Below, piece by piece: positions 44,501 to 51,991 of a DNA stretch of 64,000 bases (positions within the stretch are counted from its first letter, which is position 1; each line of letters begins with the position of its first letter). The notes under the pieces are model-generated. The model was given only the letters and a program-made list of their open reading frames with translations, ran no database searches and was not told the origin of the DNA. Source of the DNA: Streptomyces sp. MJM8645 (GTDB lineage Bacteria > Actinomycetota > Actinomycetes > Streptomycetales > Streptomycetaceae); assembly GCF_001625365.1 (NCBI RefSeq), contig NZ_LJJF01000001.1, forward strand, positions 744,001 through 808,000, read 5' to 3'. A program made the translations under genes and the position numbers.

Positions 44501-44537
44501 CGGCGGAAATGTCTCGCGCTGCGCGCTCTCGGGGCAC
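38523..44537 (-). CDS. Hybrid PKS-NRPS: ACP-KS-AT-AT-ACP-C
   Basis: 2004 residues. Domains: ACP1 (Ser45 in YGLDSL), KS (~103-520; Cys264, His399, His437 all present), AT1 (~598-890; Ser690 in GQSVGEF; specificity motif HAPH), a second linker-AT unit AT2 (~940-1325; Ser1119 in GHSLGEV; motif RPVH), ACP2 (Ser1443 in FGLDSM), a Pro/Ala linker, and an NRPS condensation domain (~1555-2000; HHIASDA, Asp1690). In AT1 the Arg that binds the extender carboxylate is His (position ~715), whereas AT2 keeps Arg1144. AT1 may thus load a non-carboxylated starter on ACP1 and AT2 an extender on ACP2. The result would be a beta-ketoacyl-ACP2 joined by C to the amino acid on the next protein. No reductive domains. 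ATG 44537. Confidence 0.93.
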   Translation of the reverse strand: MPRERAARDISAVTDFLLSRVVELLDVSASTVDRSAPLHRYGLDSLRSVTLAASLSEFLGWQVPATWMWQYPTVDALARALVDGPRAAEPAPATERRRLPSHEPVAIVGIGCRFPGGPDPSSFWQLLVEGGDAVGPVPAARRELLNDRVRWGGFIDGIDRFDPLFFGISPREAVQMDPQQRLILELSWEALEDAGIAPHSLVDSDTGVFMASCWGDYAALAHYRGPDSQITPHTATGMHDGIIANRVSYVLGLQGPSMAIDAACAGSLVSVHVGCQSIWLGESDLVLAGGVNLSFVSDYYTAMDAMGALAPDGRCKSFDARANGYVRGEGAGVVVLAPLSVALERDLPVYCLIKGSSSNNDGLSNGMTAPNPQAQEKMLRTAYQRAGIAPHLVDYIECHGSATPLGDPIEANAIGAVLGGGRTEPLRLGSVKSNVGHLEAAAGIVGLVKLAMSMRNGVLPPSLHYSAPNPQIMFDEYNLTVQDRLTPWPRRSDARRGGVSSFGFGGAICHVAVEELPRPESSLLLLAADSREALAERARALRDESDLRELCRRTPGDGPFRLAATARDMPELRSQLDAFGSGAKAAGLSVGERTGRRPRVAFLFSGNGSQWVGMGRQLLAGMPVFRRSMMKSDRRMRELLGFSLVEQLMSPDGRIDDMDVFQPLLFSLQVALAEAWRSLGVEPDVVVGQSVGEFAASHIAGALDFDDASRLAAHHGRLLQQLAVGRGEGIVVMTAADEVEPYLTGRLTVSGHNGLSSTLVTGTPQEIDDLVQRLTAAGVTNHRVRMGHAPHSPLVDHVLAPLKVELDGIRPRTTRIPMISTVTGERVDGAELGPDYWADNLRREIRVVDALTNLRDHDVDAVIEISPHPVLLKSVSEILTATTLPSLRRGADEASTLLGSLGALYTAGLPVTAHPFLAGDRGRHVTPGRSDAAADEQVHLVPVTARTAGALTDTCRELSNHVERDAGLRVSDLAYTLAARRTHHNHRIALFARNRQDVLDGLARVAAGQPHPDVVTGTVSGNVDRRVALVFSGGGTQWVGMGRELLRSHAGFRTWMTACDAAVRAAGGCSVLDQLAAPADEARYEEMDFQQPVLFALQVSLAKVWLGLGIQPTAVVGHSLGEVAAACVAGALSLEDAARVVVARSHLLERKAAAGAMISVDLPEAELLPRLAPYAAHAAVAVVNSPTSAAVSGSPEAVDALEADLKRDGISTRRIRVERPVHSPGMDPLLQPLRAGIDGITPLTPGIDFHSTALADTVNPVADVDYWVHNLRNQVRFAETIGALVDQGVGTFIEIGPHETLRGAVEEIALTRGAQVHAINSLRRDESDVRCLLGAAASLYVRGLPLTFDPLFGDDVEVVETPLVQWQKDRYWIDTEPRPAQSSAPAPAVETVAAPVARVVEEEQPAAIRPVAEVVLAELADALGVPVSRFDVNASMLDFGLDSMLAIRLVNRLQSLFGHRVSPVVFLDGRPISEVVGHFVGLTAGPAAPATAPPVPAAAPAPAQAPEAEPDRTYLDELSELDAEELVDELDARGLLEATDAPALDQLRADGLGLALAPASHGQASLWFMQMVAPDAVPYNFMVTARIRTAVDEKALERAVQAVMERHPALRTLFVEAGGSPYQVILDEPVYEFVVADGTDLDDEQAREELARYGHEPLDLDNGPLVRVVLMTRGPADHYLLVLVHHIASDAASADVMIRELQEYYEGADPADSAPVAPYTEFVEWERQWLAGPAAGAALDWWSQKLADPPAHLDLSTKERPPGVTYEGRDLAFRWNAEQTRLLREFAVREGVSISTVVLAGFFATLNRAVGTEDAVLATAIAQRAEPGWESAIGYYLNTVLVRANPAGDRSFRELLREVHAFSLGLLEHMNYPLDLLASQLRPPRAEGRSPWFDVVVNWLSSDAFPRSVKLFHGIGDTITPDGALPLEPLQVRRHLAKFDLEISMADIDGEVAGHVQFKPSYLERQTVTALLALYRTVLFDAIAQPDRALGDLAPTGLPEETDQ

Positions 44538-45323
44538 GGCGACTCCCTCAACAGGGCGGATGGAATGGACGGGTGGAGCTTCACGGCCGACCGGCCAGGG
44601 GGGGCGGTCCGCACCCGGGCAGCCGGATACGGGGGGCGGCTCATGACGCGGAGGGTCCCCTTCGCCGCATCAAGTTCCTGGGTGGGGCCGACGGTTGGCG
44701 TGCGGATGAGATCGGCGTTTCCGATCCCCACGTTCACGGCGGGCGAGAACTCCCGTTCGTGTACCGCTGTTTCAGCTGGCGGCGCAGCTCGTTCTCACCG
44801 CGGGAGAAATCACGGGCGTCTCTGGGTCACATCGGTCCGCGAGTGCATCGACGACAGGATCGCGTACGCGGAATCTTCACCTGCACGGCTACTGTCGATG
44901 GGCTCCAAGGTCCATTTGGTCAAGCGCAACGAGTATGCTGGTTGAGGCAAAATGGATCGTCAGTGCTAATCCGACCGGCGGACAGCAGAGTGCCAGTTTG
45001 TTAATGGTGAGACAAGCGCCATTCGAGGGCTGGTTGAGGCAGTGGCGAGATTTGATCTCCAAGTGTCCGGTTCGAGTGGGAGCCGTCGGCGGTCCGAAAT
45101 GGCACCTCGACTCGGCGGCGCCCCCGCATCACCGCGCCCCGGCCGGGATAGGCGCACGACCCCGCGAAAGGCGCGCCCCACCGGCACGCGACGGGGGTAG
45201 ACAGCGGCTGAGCGACCCATGCAAGCTGACCCCCATGGCAGTTGAGAACCTTGATGCGGCGTCAGCCCGTGCCGACCGTTCCTTAGCCGGGCTCACCGGC
45301 CGCGACGTCGACGGCAGGCCCGC
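44538..45323. other. Intergenic region between divergent PKS-NRPS operon and exporter
   Basis: 785 bp without a supported gene on either strand. AT content rises between about 44860 and 45050 (for example GAGTATGCTGGTTGAGGC), a probable divergent promoter region. The open plus-strand frames here are extensions of antisense frames of the PKS. Confidence 0.6.
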
Positions 45324-46697
45324 ATGACGGACGCCACCGACACCGCCGGCACCACCGGCACCGCGGTCAAGTCGGCGCTCCGGCCGGGGCTGGCACTCGG
45401 CGTACTGGCCGGGGCGCTCGCCCTGGACGTGAGCGGCCTCGGAGTCCTCAACGCCGCCCTGCCATCGGTCGGAGCGCGCTTCGACCTGGACGAGACCACG
45501 CTCCAGTGGGTCATGACCGCCTACGCCGTCACGTTCGCCGGCTTCCTGCTGGTGGGCGGCCGACTGGCCGACGTCCTCGGCCGGCGACGGGTGTTCGAGG
45601 TCGGGGTCGCCCTGTTCACCGTGTCCGCGCTGGTCGGGGCGCTGGCCCCGGACACCGCGGTGCTGCTGGGTGCGCGCGCCGTCCAGGGCATCGGCGCCGC
45701 CCTGTCGGGCCCGGCCGCGCTGGCCCTGCTCACCGAGACGTTTCCGGCCGGTCCGGCCCGCAACCGGGCCTTCAGCGTGTACGCGGCGGTCGGCGCCGCG
45801 AGCTTCAGCGGCGGGGTGATGCTGGGCGGCGTACTGACCCAGTTCCTCGGCTGGCGTTCGGTGCTGTGGTTCTCGGTGCTGCTCGGGCTCGCCGTACTGG
45901 CCGCGACCCGCGCCGGACTGCCCGGCGGCGCCGGGCACAGCGGCCGACTGGACCTGCCCGGCGCGATCACGGGCACGCTCGGCCTCACCCTGCTCATCGT
46001 CGGCGTGAGCAGTGACGGCGCGACGGCGTGGATCGTCCTCGGCGCCGCGGTGGCCTCCCTGGTGCTGTTCGTCGTGCGTGAGCACCGCACCGCCGACCCG
46101 GTGCTACCGCTCGGCCTCTTCCGGATCAGGTCGGTCCGGGCCGCGAGCCTGGCGGCGTTCCTCCAGTACATGGGATCGGTCGGGCTGCTGTTCTTCGCGC
46201 CGCTGTACCTCCAGGGAATGCTGGACTACTCCCCGTTCGAGTCCGGTCTCGCGCTGGTGCCGATGTCCCTGGCCGTGTTCCTCACCGCCAACTTCGCCAC
46301 CGGACGCCTGCTGGCCCGGTTCACCCCGCGCACGCTGATGGCGGTCGGCCTCGTGCTGATCGGCGGGGGTGCCGCGCTGTGGCTGGGCACACCGCACGAC
46401 GGCGGCTACGTGCAGTACGTGCTGCCCGGCCTGGTGCTCAGCGGCATCGGCCAGGGGCTGAACTTCCCCTCGATGACGTCCGCCGGGCTCACCGGAGTCC
46501 CGGCGCAGCAGCACGCCGTCGCCGGGGCGGTGAACGTCGTGGCGCAGCAGATCGGCGCGAGTGCGGGCGTCGCGGTGATGGTCCTGGTCGCCGCGACCAG
46601 CACGGACCAGCTCGCCGGCTACCACCTCGCCTACCTCACCGCCGCCGGCGCGTGCGTCCTGGGCGCGGCGGTCATCGCCGTACGACGGCAGGCCTGA
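45324..46697 (+). CDS. MFS exporter, DHA2 family, of the hybrid cluster
   Basis: 457 residues, about 14 membrane helices. First helix LDVSGLGVLNAALPSVGARF, MFS motif A as GGRLADVLGRRRVF, motif C-like GPAALALLTETFPAG. Divergent from the hybrid PKS-NRPS operon, so it is the likely exporter of that product. A start at 45324 gives a Thr/Ala-rich cytoplasmic tail. Confidence 0.9.
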   Translation: MTDATDTAGTTGTAVKSALRPGLALGVLAGALALDVSGLGVLNAALPSVGARFDLDETTLQWVMTAYAVTFAGFLLVGGRLADVLGRRRVFEVGVALFTVSALVGALAPDTAVLLGARAVQGIGAALSGPAALALLTETFPAGPARNRAFSVYAAVGAASFSGGVMLGGVLTQFLGWRSVLWFSVLLGLAVLAATRAGLPGGAGHSGRLDLPGAITGTLGLTLLIVGVSSDGATAWIVLGAAVASLVLFVVREHRTADPVLPLGLFRIRSVRAASLAAFLQYMGSVGLLFFAPLYLQGMLDYSPFESGLALVPMSLAVFLTANFATGRLLARFTPRTLMAVGLVLIGGGAALWLGTPHDGGYVQYVLPGLVLSGIGQGLNFPSMTSAGLTGVPAQQHAVAGAVNVVAQQIGASAGVAVMVLVAATSTDQLAGYHLAYLTAAGACVLGAAVIAVRRQA

Positions 46698-46740
46698 GGG
46701 CCCCGGCCGACCGGCGGCCGGCCCGCGCCCGGCCGGGCGC

Positions 46741-46911
46741 TGCCGTGTCGGCCCAGTGCGCGGTCGAGGTTGAAGGCGGCGCGCCGTCCGCGGCGAAGAA
46801 CCGCGTGATCAGCACGTTCGTACCGACCAGCGCGGCCGTACGAAGCTCGCCGATCAGGCCGCGCTCGGAGATCGGCGCATAACAGCTGCCGCCTGCCTGC
46901 TCGAACCCCAT
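46741..46911 (-). pseudogene. Internally deleted relic of a GH15 gene
   Basis: Fragments of a homologue of the GH15 gene at 24243-26072 in the same order: the N-terminus (ISERGLIGELRTAALVGTN), directly joined to VLITRFFAADG (normally ~55 residues later), then in another frame AAFNLDRALG, the C-terminus of the enzyme. Over 500 residues are missing, with a deletion point at a shared Thr-Asn. ATG-like start at 46911. Confidence 0.8.
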
Positions 46912-48146
46912 CGTGGCCGGAGGCGATGAGGGCGCGGAGCGCGCCGGACATCCCGCGCTGGGCCGCCCCCGGCGGCGACGGCAGCTGGCTGTGCGGACCG
47001 GGCAAGGCGATCGAGGCGTCGGCGACCCTCCCGGCCTCCTGGACTGGAGGGGACGGCAGGCCCGGCCCTCGCCCCCTGCACGCCCACACCCACGCCCGTA
47101 CCCCTGAGCCGCGTCCGAGCCGGGCACCGGCGCCGCCACCGAGGAGTGGGACGCCTTCCCGCTGATCGGCTGATCTGCTGATCTGCTGATCGGCATCACT
47201 CCCTCGACTGTCGTCACGTCACCCGACGGCATCAGGCCGCCCGCGACCATCACCGGTGCGCGACCAGAACAGCAGGGCCGATCGCACCGGGGCCGCCGAA
47301 CCGAGAGCGGCCGAGGAGGCGGACGGCAGGCCCGAGAAGCACGGGGCGGCCTGCCGGAGCGGGCGGTTGCCCACGCCAACATCCCGGCTCACCTCGCTAG
47401 TTCAGTCGACGATGAGCCGGGGAGCGGCGGTCCCGCGCGGACGGGCCGCCAGGTTGCCGCGAGCCGCAACGGAGATTGTGATCATTCACAGTCCCTTCCC
47501 CCTCTTCACACCCACCAATCACACGAGATGCGCACGGCCGGGCCGGCATCGCGCTTCGTTCACGGAGAGCGAGATCATCCCGTGATCTCACCGTTTCCGA
47601 CGCGGCGAAAAAGCGCCCTTGGGCTGCCCGCGAGGGTCGGTTAGGTTCTCCTTACATCAGGTCACGGCAACAGTCCCGGTGCCGCCGCGGCTTCGGACTC
47701 CAGCACCCCGTTGCCTCTGCGGCAAGCGGGGTTGTGATCTGGACCATAAAGCCCGCGAAAACCAGCCGCTGATCGACGATCGGAAGAAGATGAATGGTTG
47801 GCGTTCCCAGTTGATGGCTGACCCCGGACCTGCACTGTGGCCGCTGCCGTGACGGTCGGCGCCGCCGCCCACGAGGGCGGCGGTCGCCCGAAGGTGCAGG
47901 TGACGCCGGTGCGCGCAAGCCTCCGTCGGCATCGAGGCCGGACCTCACACCGACGGTCGAGGCCTCGCGGACCACCGGGCCGGGACGGCCGAATGGCACC
48001 AGCGGGCTCGACACCGCGCAGCCCCCGATATCACTCCCCCCACACGCCCGTTGCCGTCGAATCCCGTCGGGCGCGCCGCTCTCCGCGGCGGGCCGAAAAC
48101 GGCTGCCACGGCCGGGAATTCGCGCCTTCTACCAACGAGGTCTATC
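46912..48146. other. Gene-poor region
   Basis: 1.2 kb without a supported gene. It contains the 8-bp tandem repeat (47161-47192), a palindrome TGTGA-TCAT-TCACA (47477-47490), and GAGATCA-TCCCG-TGATCTC (47571-47589). The right end is presumably the promoter of the LuxR-type gene. Confidence 0.5.
47161..47192. repeat. 8-bp tandem repeat, four units
   Basis: Four consecutive copies of GCTGATCK (K = G, T, T, G). Short slippage-type repeat in noncoding DNA. Confidence 0.8.
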
Positions 48147-48794
48147 GTGACAATGATAAAGAATCGCACGTCGGTCCTCGTCCTCGAAGGAAATTCGCTG
48201 CTGCGCCAAGGACTGCACGCCTTCCTCTCCGCCGAGCCCGACCTGGTCGTACGCGCGACGGTGGGCACCGTGGACGAGGCGCTGGAGGTGCTGTCCGAAC
48301 ACCACGTCGACGTGGTGCTGTTCGGGGTGGGCGACTCGCACGCGGCCACCGAACAGGCCCTGGGCCGGCTGCTCCCCCGCGGCGCCCGCTGCCGGGTGGT
48401 CGTGCTGAGCAAGCGCGAGCGGCCGGGCGAGGTGGAGATGTACCTCGGCTTCGGAGTGAGTGCCTACCTGCGCGAGGACGTCACCAGCGACTGCCTGGTG
48501 TCCGTGGTCCGGGGGCTGGCCGTCAACCGGGAGCGGGTGTACATCATGGCCTCCCGCTCCGGCATCGACTGGATGACCGGGCCACGCGGATCCCAACTCT
48601 CCTCACGGGAACGGGAGATCATGGGACTTGTGGCGAACGGCCTGAGCAACTCCGCCATCGCCGGCCACCTCAGCATCGCCCCCGGCACCGTCAAACGCCA
48701 CCTCAGGAACGTCTTCGTGAAACTCAACGCGGTCTCCCGGATCGATGCCGTCAACAAGGCCAGGGCCGCCTCCCTGCTGGTGCCACTAGGCTGA
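48147..48794 (+). CDS. LuxR/NarL-type regulator with atypical receiver domain
   Basis: 215 residues from GTG 48147 (GAGG 7 nt upstream; ATG 48153 also possible). The receiver-like domain (SVLVLEGNSLLRQGLHAFLS) lacks the phospho-acceptor: where NarL proteins have VVLLD, this has VVLFGVGDS, and the acidic pair at the start is reduced to Glu-Gly. The C-terminal LuxR HTH is normal (SSREREIMGLVANGLSNSAI; APGTVKRHLRNVFVKLNAV). It probably works without phosphorylation, perhaps by ligand binding. Convergent, overlapping by 9 bp with the SARP gene; both are candidate regulators of the aromatic polyketide cluster. Confidence 0.88.
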   Translation: MTMIKNRTSVLVLEGNSLLRQGLHAFLSAEPDLVVRATVGTVDEALEVLSEHHVDVVLFGVGDSHAATEQALGRLLPRGARCRVVVLSKRERPGEVEMYLGFGVSAYLREDVTSDCLVSVVRGLAVNRERVYIMASRSGIDWMTGPRGSQLSSREREIMGLVANGLSNSAIAGHLSIAPGTVKRHLRNVFVKLNAVSRIDAVNKARAASLLVPLG

Positions 48795-49598
48795 GCCGGC
48801 CGGCTGCTGGCCGAGTTCCATCACCTGCCCGGCACTCGGCCGACGCGGCTCCCACAGCCGCGAGATTCCACTGAGCAGATCGTCGTGCAGCTCCCGCAAC
48901 GGCTGCGACGGGTAGATGCCCAGGTCCTCGTCGAGCTTGCGGTAGAGCGACCGGTAGACGTGCAGGGCCTCACTGCGTCTGCCGGCACAGTCGAGCGCGA
49001 GCATGAGCTGCTCGTGAAACCACTCGTTGAGCGGGTGGTGGAGCGTCAACGCCCGTAGCTCCGGTATGAGTTCCCGGTGCCGGCCGATCTGCTGATCGGC
49101 CAGGATGCGGTTCTCCAGCGCGCGCAGGCGCATCTCCTCCAGGACGGCCACGTGGCCGGCGAGCGCCCTGCCGACGGGGATGTCCGCCAGCGCGCCGCCA
49201 CGCCACAGGCTCAGCGCCTGGCCCAACCGGTCCGACGCCGCCTCGGGGTGGCCGTCGGCCAGCAGGCGGGCGCCCTCGTTGTAGAGCCGCTCGAAGTCCT
49301 GGGAGTCGAGCTCCTCCTCGCCCAGGAGCAACAGGTAGCCCGGCGCCTTGGTGAGGATGAAGTCGCGGCCCTCCACCCGACCGAGTTTGCGGAGTTGGTA
49401 GATGTAGGTCTGCGCGGTGGTCACCACCGTGCGCGGAGGATTGTCGCCCCATATTTCCTCGATCATGACGCCGAGGTCGACGATCCGATTGGCGTGCATC
49501 ACCAGGATGGCCAGCGTCCACCGGACCTTCAGCGCGCTGGGTGTGCACGGGGTTCCCGCATCGAGGACTTCCATCGGGCCGAGAACATTGAACCTCAT
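48786..49598 (-). CDS. SARP-family pathway activator
   Basis: 270 residues from ATG 49598 (GGAGG 7 nt upstream). OmpR-like winged HTH in the first ~95 residues (ALKVRWTLAILVMHANRIVD; RTVVTTAQTYIYQLRKL) followed by a bacterial transcriptional activation domain (BTAD; LYNEGARLLADGHPEAASDR; HEQLMLALDCAGRRSEALHV). Small SARPs activate antibiotic clusters by binding heptamer direct repeats near -35; candidates stand at 56263 and 61335. Divergent from the ribosomal protection gene. Tetracycline clusters are known to be activated by a SARP (OtcR type). Confidence 0.9.
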   Translation of the reverse strand: MRFNVLGPMEVLDAGTPCTPSALKVRWTLAILVMHANRIVDLGVMIEEIWGDNPPRTVVTTAQTYIYQLRKLGRVEGRDFILTKAPGYLLLLGEEELDSQDFERLYNEGARLLADGHPEAASDRLGQALSLWRGGALADIPVGRALAGHVAVLEEMRLRALENRILADQQIGRHRELIPELRALTLHHPLNEWFHEQLMLALDCAGRRSEALHVYRSLYRKLDEDLGIYPSQPLRELHDDLLSGISRLWEPRRPSAGQVMELGQQPAGSA

Positions 49599-49738
49599 GA
49601 CGCCTCCGATTTCGCCGAGATAATCACTCGACTCCTGTATATCCACGCTTCGATCAACGACTCAAGGGGACTGCGCGCAAGGTGGCACTACTGCTATTCC
49701 CAGGCGCTCGGCACGGTTGTTCCAAAAGGAATACTCCC

Positions 49739-49766
49739 CCGCCGATCGACGGGGGTCGATCGGCGG
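49739..49766. promoter_or_regulatory. Perfect 12-bp inverted repeat upstream of the resistance gene
   Basis: CCGCCGATCGAC (49739-49750), loop GGGG, GTCGATCGGCGG (49755-49766), between the divergent SARP and ribosomal-protection genes. Operator or attenuator stem. Confidence 0.6.
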
Positions 49767-49831
49767 TCGGGTCGTCAAGTGCTGTTAGACTGCGACAGGT
49801 TGGACTACTGTCACGACACGAGGAGAATGAC

Positions 49832-49945
49832 GTGCCCCGAAAGATCCGTGTTGCTCCGGTTGTGCAAGCGAAGACCGAAGAACTAGGGGAAGCACGTCAT
49901 GTCAAGCGTGAACATCGGAATCCTGGCCCATGTCGACGCCGGTAA
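49832..49945 (+). CDS. Possible leader peptide of the ribosomal protection gene
   Basis: GTG 49832 has AGGAG 7 nt upstream and opens a 37-codon, Arg/Lys-rich frame (starts PRKIRVAPVVQAKTEELGEA as residues 2-21) that overlaps the start of the resistance gene by 47 bp. Leader-peptide control is known for tet(M). Alternatively it is only a chance frame; a shorter one (ATG 49828 to TAG 49887) also exists. Confidence 0.35.
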   Translation: MPRKIRVAPVVQAKTEELGEARHVKREHRNPGPCRRR

Positions 49946-51899
49946 GACCAGCCTGACCGAGCGGCTGCTCTACACCGCCGGCGTCATCGACCGGATCGGC
50001 AGCGTCGATCGCGGCGACACTCAGACCGACTCCCACGACATGGAGCGGCAGCGCGGCATCACCATCCGGTCGGCGGTGGTGTCCTTCACCGTCGGCGATG
50101 TGAAGGTCAACCTCATCGACACCCCCGGCCACCCGGACTTCATCTCCGAGGTGGAGCGGGCCCTCGGCGTGCTCGACGGCGTGGTGCTCGTCATCTCCGC
50201 GGTGGAGGGCGTCCAGGCCCAGACCCGCCTGCTGATGCGCACGCTGGTCAAGATGCGCATGCCGGTGATCCTCTTCGTCAACAAGATCGACCGCATGGGC
50301 GCCCGCCACGACGACCTGCTGGAGTCGATCCGCTCCGAACTCACGCCCGCCATCGTCCCGATGAGCAGGGTGGAGAGGATCGGTACGCCGCAGGCGAGCG
50401 CCGCGGCCCGCCGGATCGCGGTGGGGGGCACGGAGGAGGAGGCGGGGGACGACTTCGCCACCGAACTGGCCGACGTCCTGGCCGAGCACGGCGACGCGTT
50501 CCTGGCGCGCTACCTCGACGACGAGGCGGCGCTGACCGAGCAGGATTACACGACCGAGCTGGCCCGGCAGACCGGCTCGGCGCAGTTGTACCCGGTGTTC
50601 TTCGGCTCGGCCGTGGCCGGCGTCGGCATCACCGACCTGATGGGCGGGATCACCAGCCTGTTTCCGGTCAATCACGGTGGCTCCGGCGATGCGCTGCGCG
50701 GAACGGTGTTCAAGATCGAACGCGGCTGGGCCGGCGAGAAGGTCGCCTATGTCCGGCTGCACACGGGGGCGCTCAAGGGCCGCACCAAGGTCTCCATCCA
50801 CCGGCAGGACCAGCACGGCGCCGTCGTCGAGCTGCCCGGCCGGACGACCGTGGTCGAGGTGTTCGACCGGGGCTCCGCGGTGGTCGAGGCGCCGGCGTCG
50901 GCCGGTGACATCGCCAAGGTCTGGGGGCTCAAGGGCATCCGGATCGGGGACCAGCTCGGCACCGCCGAGGGGCTGCGCGGGCAGCACCTGTTCGCGCCGC
51001 CGAGCCTGGAGACCGTGGTCAGGGCGACGAGGTCCGGCGCGATGCCCGAACTCTACGAGGCCCTGCTGCAGTTGGCCGACCAGGACCCGTTCATCAACGT
51101 CCGCAAGAACGACGAGGAGCAGGAGGTCTCGGTCTCCCTCTACGGGGAGGTGCAGAAGGAGGTCATCAAGGCGACGCTCGCCGAGGACTACAAGCTGGAC
51201 GTGGTGTTCGAGGGCACCCGGATCATCTGCGTCGAGCGGCCGATCGGGGTCGGTGAGTCGGCGGAGGAGATCGACTACCGGAGCAAGACCTACTTCTGGG
51301 CCACGGTCGGGCTGCGGGTGGAGCCCGGAGAGCCCGGCTCGGGGGTCGTCTTCCGGCGGTCGGTCGAGTTGGGTTCGCTGCCGTACGCCTTCCACAAGGC
51401 GGTGGAGGAGGCGGCGCGTTCGACGCTCCAGCAGGGACTGTGCGGGTGGGAGGTGCTCGACATCCTGGTGACGCTGACCCACACCGGGTTCGCCAGCCCG
51501 GTCAGCGCGGCGGGCGACTTCCGCAAGCTCACCCCGCTGGTGCTGATGAACGCGCTCAAGCAGGCCGGGACGCAGGTGTTCGAGCCGGTGAACAGGTTCG
51601 AACTGGAGGTGCCGGCCGAGAACGTCAGCACCGTCCTGTTGAACCTGGTGGAGTGCGGTGGCACGCCGGAGACGACGAAGGCGCAGGGCAGCACCTGCCT
51701 GGTGGAGGGCACCATCCCGGCCCGCACGGCGCAGGAGTTCGAGCAGCGGCTGCCGGGGCTGAGCCAGGGTGAGGGAGTGTTGGTCACCCGGTTCGACAGC
51801 TTCCAGCCGGCCGTCGGCGCGGCCCCGAGCCGCCGTCGGACCGACACCAACCCGCTGGACCGCAAGGAGTACATGCTGCGGATGTTCGGCCGGATCTGA
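49899..51899 (+). CDS. otrA: Tetracycline-type ribosomal protection protein (OtrA/TetM family)
   Basis: 666 residues, EF-G-like GTPase. G-domain motifs: AHVDAGKTSL (P-loop), RGITI, DTPGH, NKIDR. The later domains are those of Tet(M)/OtrA, and the C-terminus ends DRKEYMLRMFGRI, not as in EF-G. Such proteins remove tetracyclines from the ribosomal A site. ATG 49899 with AGGGGAAG upstream. Divergent from the SARP gene and adjacent to aromatic polyketide tailoring genes, it is the expected self-resistance gene of a tetracycline producer. Its placement is the strongest single pointer to the product class. Confidence 0.92.
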   Translation: MSSVNIGILAHVDAGKTSLTERLLYTAGVIDRIGSVDRGDTQTDSHDMERQRGITIRSAVVSFTVGDVKVNLIDTPGHPDFISEVERALGVLDGVVLVISAVEGVQAQTRLLMRTLVKMRMPVILFVNKIDRMGARHDDLLESIRSELTPAIVPMSRVERIGTPQASAAARRIAVGGTEEEAGDDFATELADVLAEHGDAFLARYLDDEAALTEQDYTTELARQTGSAQLYPVFFGSAVAGVGITDLMGGITSLFPVNHGGSGDALRGTVFKIERGWAGEKVAYVRLHTGALKGRTKVSIHRQDQHGAVVELPGRTTVVEVFDRGSAVVEAPASAGDIAKVWGLKGIRIGDQLGTAEGLRGQHLFAPPSLETVVRATRSGAMPELYEALLQLADQDPFINVRKNDEEQEVSVSLYGEVQKEVIKATLAEDYKLDVVFEGTRIICVERPIGVGESAEEIDYRSKTYFWATVGLRVEPGEPGSGVVFRRSVELGSLPYAFHKAVEEAARSTLQQGLCGWEVLDILVTLTHTGFASPVSAAGDFRKLTPLVLMNALKQAGTQVFEPVNRFELEVPAENVSTVLLNLVECGGTPETTKAQGSTCLVEGTIPARTAQEFEQRLPGLSQGEGVLVTRFDSFQPAVGAAPSRRRTDTNPLDRKEYMLRMFGRI

Positions 51900-51916
51900 C
51901 CACAGGGCCGCACGCC

Positions 51917-51956
51917 CGACAGGTCCCGATCACCCCACGGTGGTCGGGACCTGTCG
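51917..51956. terminator. Bidirectional hairpin terminator
   Basis: 18-bp arms with one T/G mismatch: 51917-51934 (starts CGACAGGTCCCGA) and 51939-51956 (ends TCGGGACCTGTCG), 4-nt loop CCAC, between convergent otrA and cyclase genes. Confidence 0.9.
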
Positions 51957-51991
51957 CATACCGGCCGCGCTGAATTCGGCGGCCGCGGCCG

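Noticed and set aside
39282..44945. 1887-codon plus-strand open frame
   Set aside because: It is antisense to the hybrid PKS-NRPS gene; its length reflects the high-GC third position, its sequence is low-complexity (Gly/Arg/His/Asp) and it has no domains or ribosome site.
47477..47490. TGTGA-TCAT-TCACA palindrome as a CRP site
   Set aside because: The spacer is 4 instead of the 6 bases of a CRP site and there is no promoter or gene directly downstream.
47640..47665. Possible iron box (GTTAGGTTCTCCTTACATCA)
   Set aside because: Only the left half resembles the IdeR/DmdR1 consensus and no siderophore or iron gene is near.
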